NCBI RefSeq assembly: GCF_001463705.1
Contig: NZ_BBWH01000004.1
Coordinates: 178,412-242,411 of the forward strand
DNA length: 64,000 nt
Source: Aureimonas sp. AU12
GTDB lineage: Bacteria; Pseudomonadota; Alphaproteobacteria; Rhizobiales; Rhizobiaceae
Direction of reading: 5' to 3'
This document shows, piece by piece, positions 62,765-64,000 of the stretch; position 1 is the first letter of the stretch; the number at the start of each line of letters is the position of its first letter. Below the pieces are notes generated by a model. That model was not told the DNA's origin and made no database searches. It saw only the letters and a list, made by a program, of their open reading frames with translations. The translations under genes were made by a program, and so were the position numbers.

Positions 62765-63834
62765 CCGACCAGCTCGAACTGCATCGTCTCGGCGGTGAGG
62801 CCGGGACCGAAGGCCATGGCGCAGCCCGTCTGGCCGGCCGCCTCCTCGCGCAGCATCGCCTCCAGCACGAACATCACCGTCGCCGAGGACATGTTGCCGT
62901 TGTCGCGCAGCACTGTTCGCGAGCGGTCGAGCGCATGGGTCTGGAGGCCGAGACCCCGCTCGACGGCATCGAGCACCGACCGCCCGCCGGGATGCACGGC
63001 CCAGAGGTCTATGGCCTCGAAGGCGAGCGGCCCGAGCACGGCGTCGCGGTGGCGGCCGAGAACGTCCTGGATGGCGCCGGGCACGCGTCCGGACAGCATC
63101 ATGTCGAACCCGTCGTCGCGCACGTTCCACGTCATCAGGTCGCGACTGTCGGCGGCGAGCAGCGCGTGGAAGCGGTCGAGGCGGATGCCGGTCGGCTCGG
63201 CGGTGACGAGGGCCGCCGAACAGCCGTCGCCCCAGAGGCAGAAGGACAGAAGCTTCTCGAGGTCCGCGGACTCTTTCAGATGCAGCGTGCAGAGCTCGAT
63301 ATTGACGACGAGCACCCGCGCGGCAGGCTCGGAGCGCACGATGTGCCGTGCCGCCTTCAGCGCGTTGATCGCGGCGTAGCAGCCCATGAAGCCGATGAGC
63401 GTGCGCTCGACCGAGCCTGGCAGGCCGCAGCGGGCAACGAGTTCGAGGTCGATGCCCGGTGCCGAAAAGCCGGTGCAACTGGCGACCACGAGGTGGGTAA
63501 TCTCCTTGATCCCCGCACCGAGATCGAGACGCCCGATCGCCTCCATCGCGAGGTCGGCAGCGTTGGCCTCAAACAGGTTCATACGCCGCGCCGTGCCCGG
63601 AAAGGCGCCGCGCCGGAAGTCGCCGGCCTGATCGAGGATGTCGCCGAGCGGGTCGGCTGCCGGGACAAGGCAGGTGTAGCGGTGCTCGATGCCCATGCGC
63701 TCGGCCATGCGATGGAAAAGCGCCTGGCGCCGCGGGTCGCCAGCGAGCTGCGAAGCGGCGAAGTCGAGAACGAAGCGATGAACCTCATGGCCGGGAACGG
63801 CGGTGCCGATCCGGTTGATGCAGGCGTCTGTCAA
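62761..63834 (-). CDS. Type III polyketide synthase (chalcone-synthase-like)
   Basis: Homodimeric condensing enzyme of 357 residues. The catalytic triad is complete: Cys152 in GFMGCYAAINAL, His281 in WAVHPGGRSV and Asn314 in RDNGNMSS. It also has the CTGFSAPGIDLEL loop (about 120) and a C-terminal AFGPGLTAETM motif shared with plant and bacterial members. It would extend an acyl-CoA starter with malonyl-CoA to an alkylresorcinol, alkylpyrone or related product. ATG 63834 is the first gene of a three-gene coupled operon with a methyltransferase and an FAD oxidoreductase. The 166 bases upstream to the window end hold no gene. Confidence 0.92.
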   Translation of the reverse strand: MTDACINRIGTAVPGHEVHRFVLDFAASQLAGDPRRQALFHRMAERMGIEHRYTCLVPAADPLGDILDQAGDFRRGAFPGTARRMNLFEANAADLAMEAIGRLDLGAGIKEITHLVVASCTGFSAPGIDLELVARCGLPGSVERTLIGFMGCYAAINALKAARHIVRSEPAARVLVVNIELCTLHLKESADLEKLLSFCLWGDGCSAALVTAEPTGIRLDRFHALLAADSRDLMTWNVRDDGFDMMLSGRVPGAIQDVLGRHRDAVLGPLAFEAIDLWAVHPGGRSVLDAVERGLGLQTHALDRSRTVLRDNGNMSSATVMFVLEAMLREEAAGQTGCAMAFGPGLTAETMQFELVG

Positions 63835-64000
63835 TGCGGTCTCGATTTCGGGCGGGATGCGACCTCGACCTTAGGTGGCGTGACCGCGGCCGAACGCAAC
63901 GAAGGTTACCGAACCGTATTGTCGCGGACGCCGGCCTCCACCGGATGCGGTGTCCGCCCGCGCGGCGCTCGAAGCCAGCGGCGGGCGGGCTCCTCCACCC

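Overview
The window is a GC-rich (about two-thirds G+C by eye), densely coded chromosomal segment. Gene content and protein style suggest an alphaproteobacterium of the Hyphomicrobiales (Rhizobiales), perhaps near Aurantimonadaceae or Rhizobiaceae. The reasons are rhizobial-type rhamnose and fructose (Frc) sugar importers, many CUT2 ABC transporters, a DUF305/copper-storage pair, and an ethylmalonyl/propionyl-type CoA inventory. The taxon is inferred; no rRNA or other marker is present. I see no tRNA, rRNA, CRISPR array, insertion sequence, phage gene or plasmid origin. Almost everything is catabolism of sugars and of branched-chain or odd-chain acyl groups.

Layout. (1) 58-11279: non-phosphorylating L-fucose catabolism. 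It holds fuconate dehydratase, IclR regulator, 2-keto-3-deoxy-fuconate dehydrogenase, diketo-acid hydrolase, a double-winged-helix GntR regulator, an aldo/keto reductase for the first oxidation, FucU mutarotase, a CUT2 ABC importer and a zinc dehydrogenase. No fuconolactonase is in view. (2) 11475-11849: orphan receiver-domain protein. (3) 11866-16689: four-gene, overlapping valine-degradation operon. (4) 16976-17353: small secreted protein with an internal duplication. (5) 17470-25075: propionyl-CoA to succinyl-CoA module (epimerase, two mutase subunits, two carboxylase subunits). It takes the propionyl-CoA that region 3 makes. (6) 25254-32068: L-rhamnose locus (SIS-domain isomerase, rhaI, rhaD; divergent rhaR, rhaM, rhaK). 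(7) 32124-39664: AraC regulator, xylitol-dehydrogenase-like and L-xylulose-reductase-like enzymes, and a second CUT2 importer with two permeases. (8) 39810-54036: mixed genes: aminotransferase, PAP2 phosphatase, copper-linked trio, sulfite-oxidase-like molybdoenzyme, SDRs, an FAH-family hydrolase, D-Ala-D-Ala carboxypeptidase lipoprotein, cell-wall hydrolase lipoprotein, malate dehydrogenase, ClC channel, aldose epimerase, succinate-semialdehyde dehydrogenase. (9) 54040-60822: ROK regulator divergent from an Frc-type importer, followed by an uncharacterised aldolase-like protein and a PfkB kinase. (10) 60891-63834: type III polyketide synthase, methyltransferase and FAD oxidoreductase in one overlapping operon.

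Many genes are translationally coupled through 4-base stop/start overlaps. Perfect inverted repeats lie in several divergent promoter regions and are reported as candidate operators. The best candidates for undescribed biology are the aldolase/PfkB pair behind the Frc importer, the type III PKS operon, the double-wHTH GntR protein, and the pentitol-type cassette attached to the rhamnose locus.
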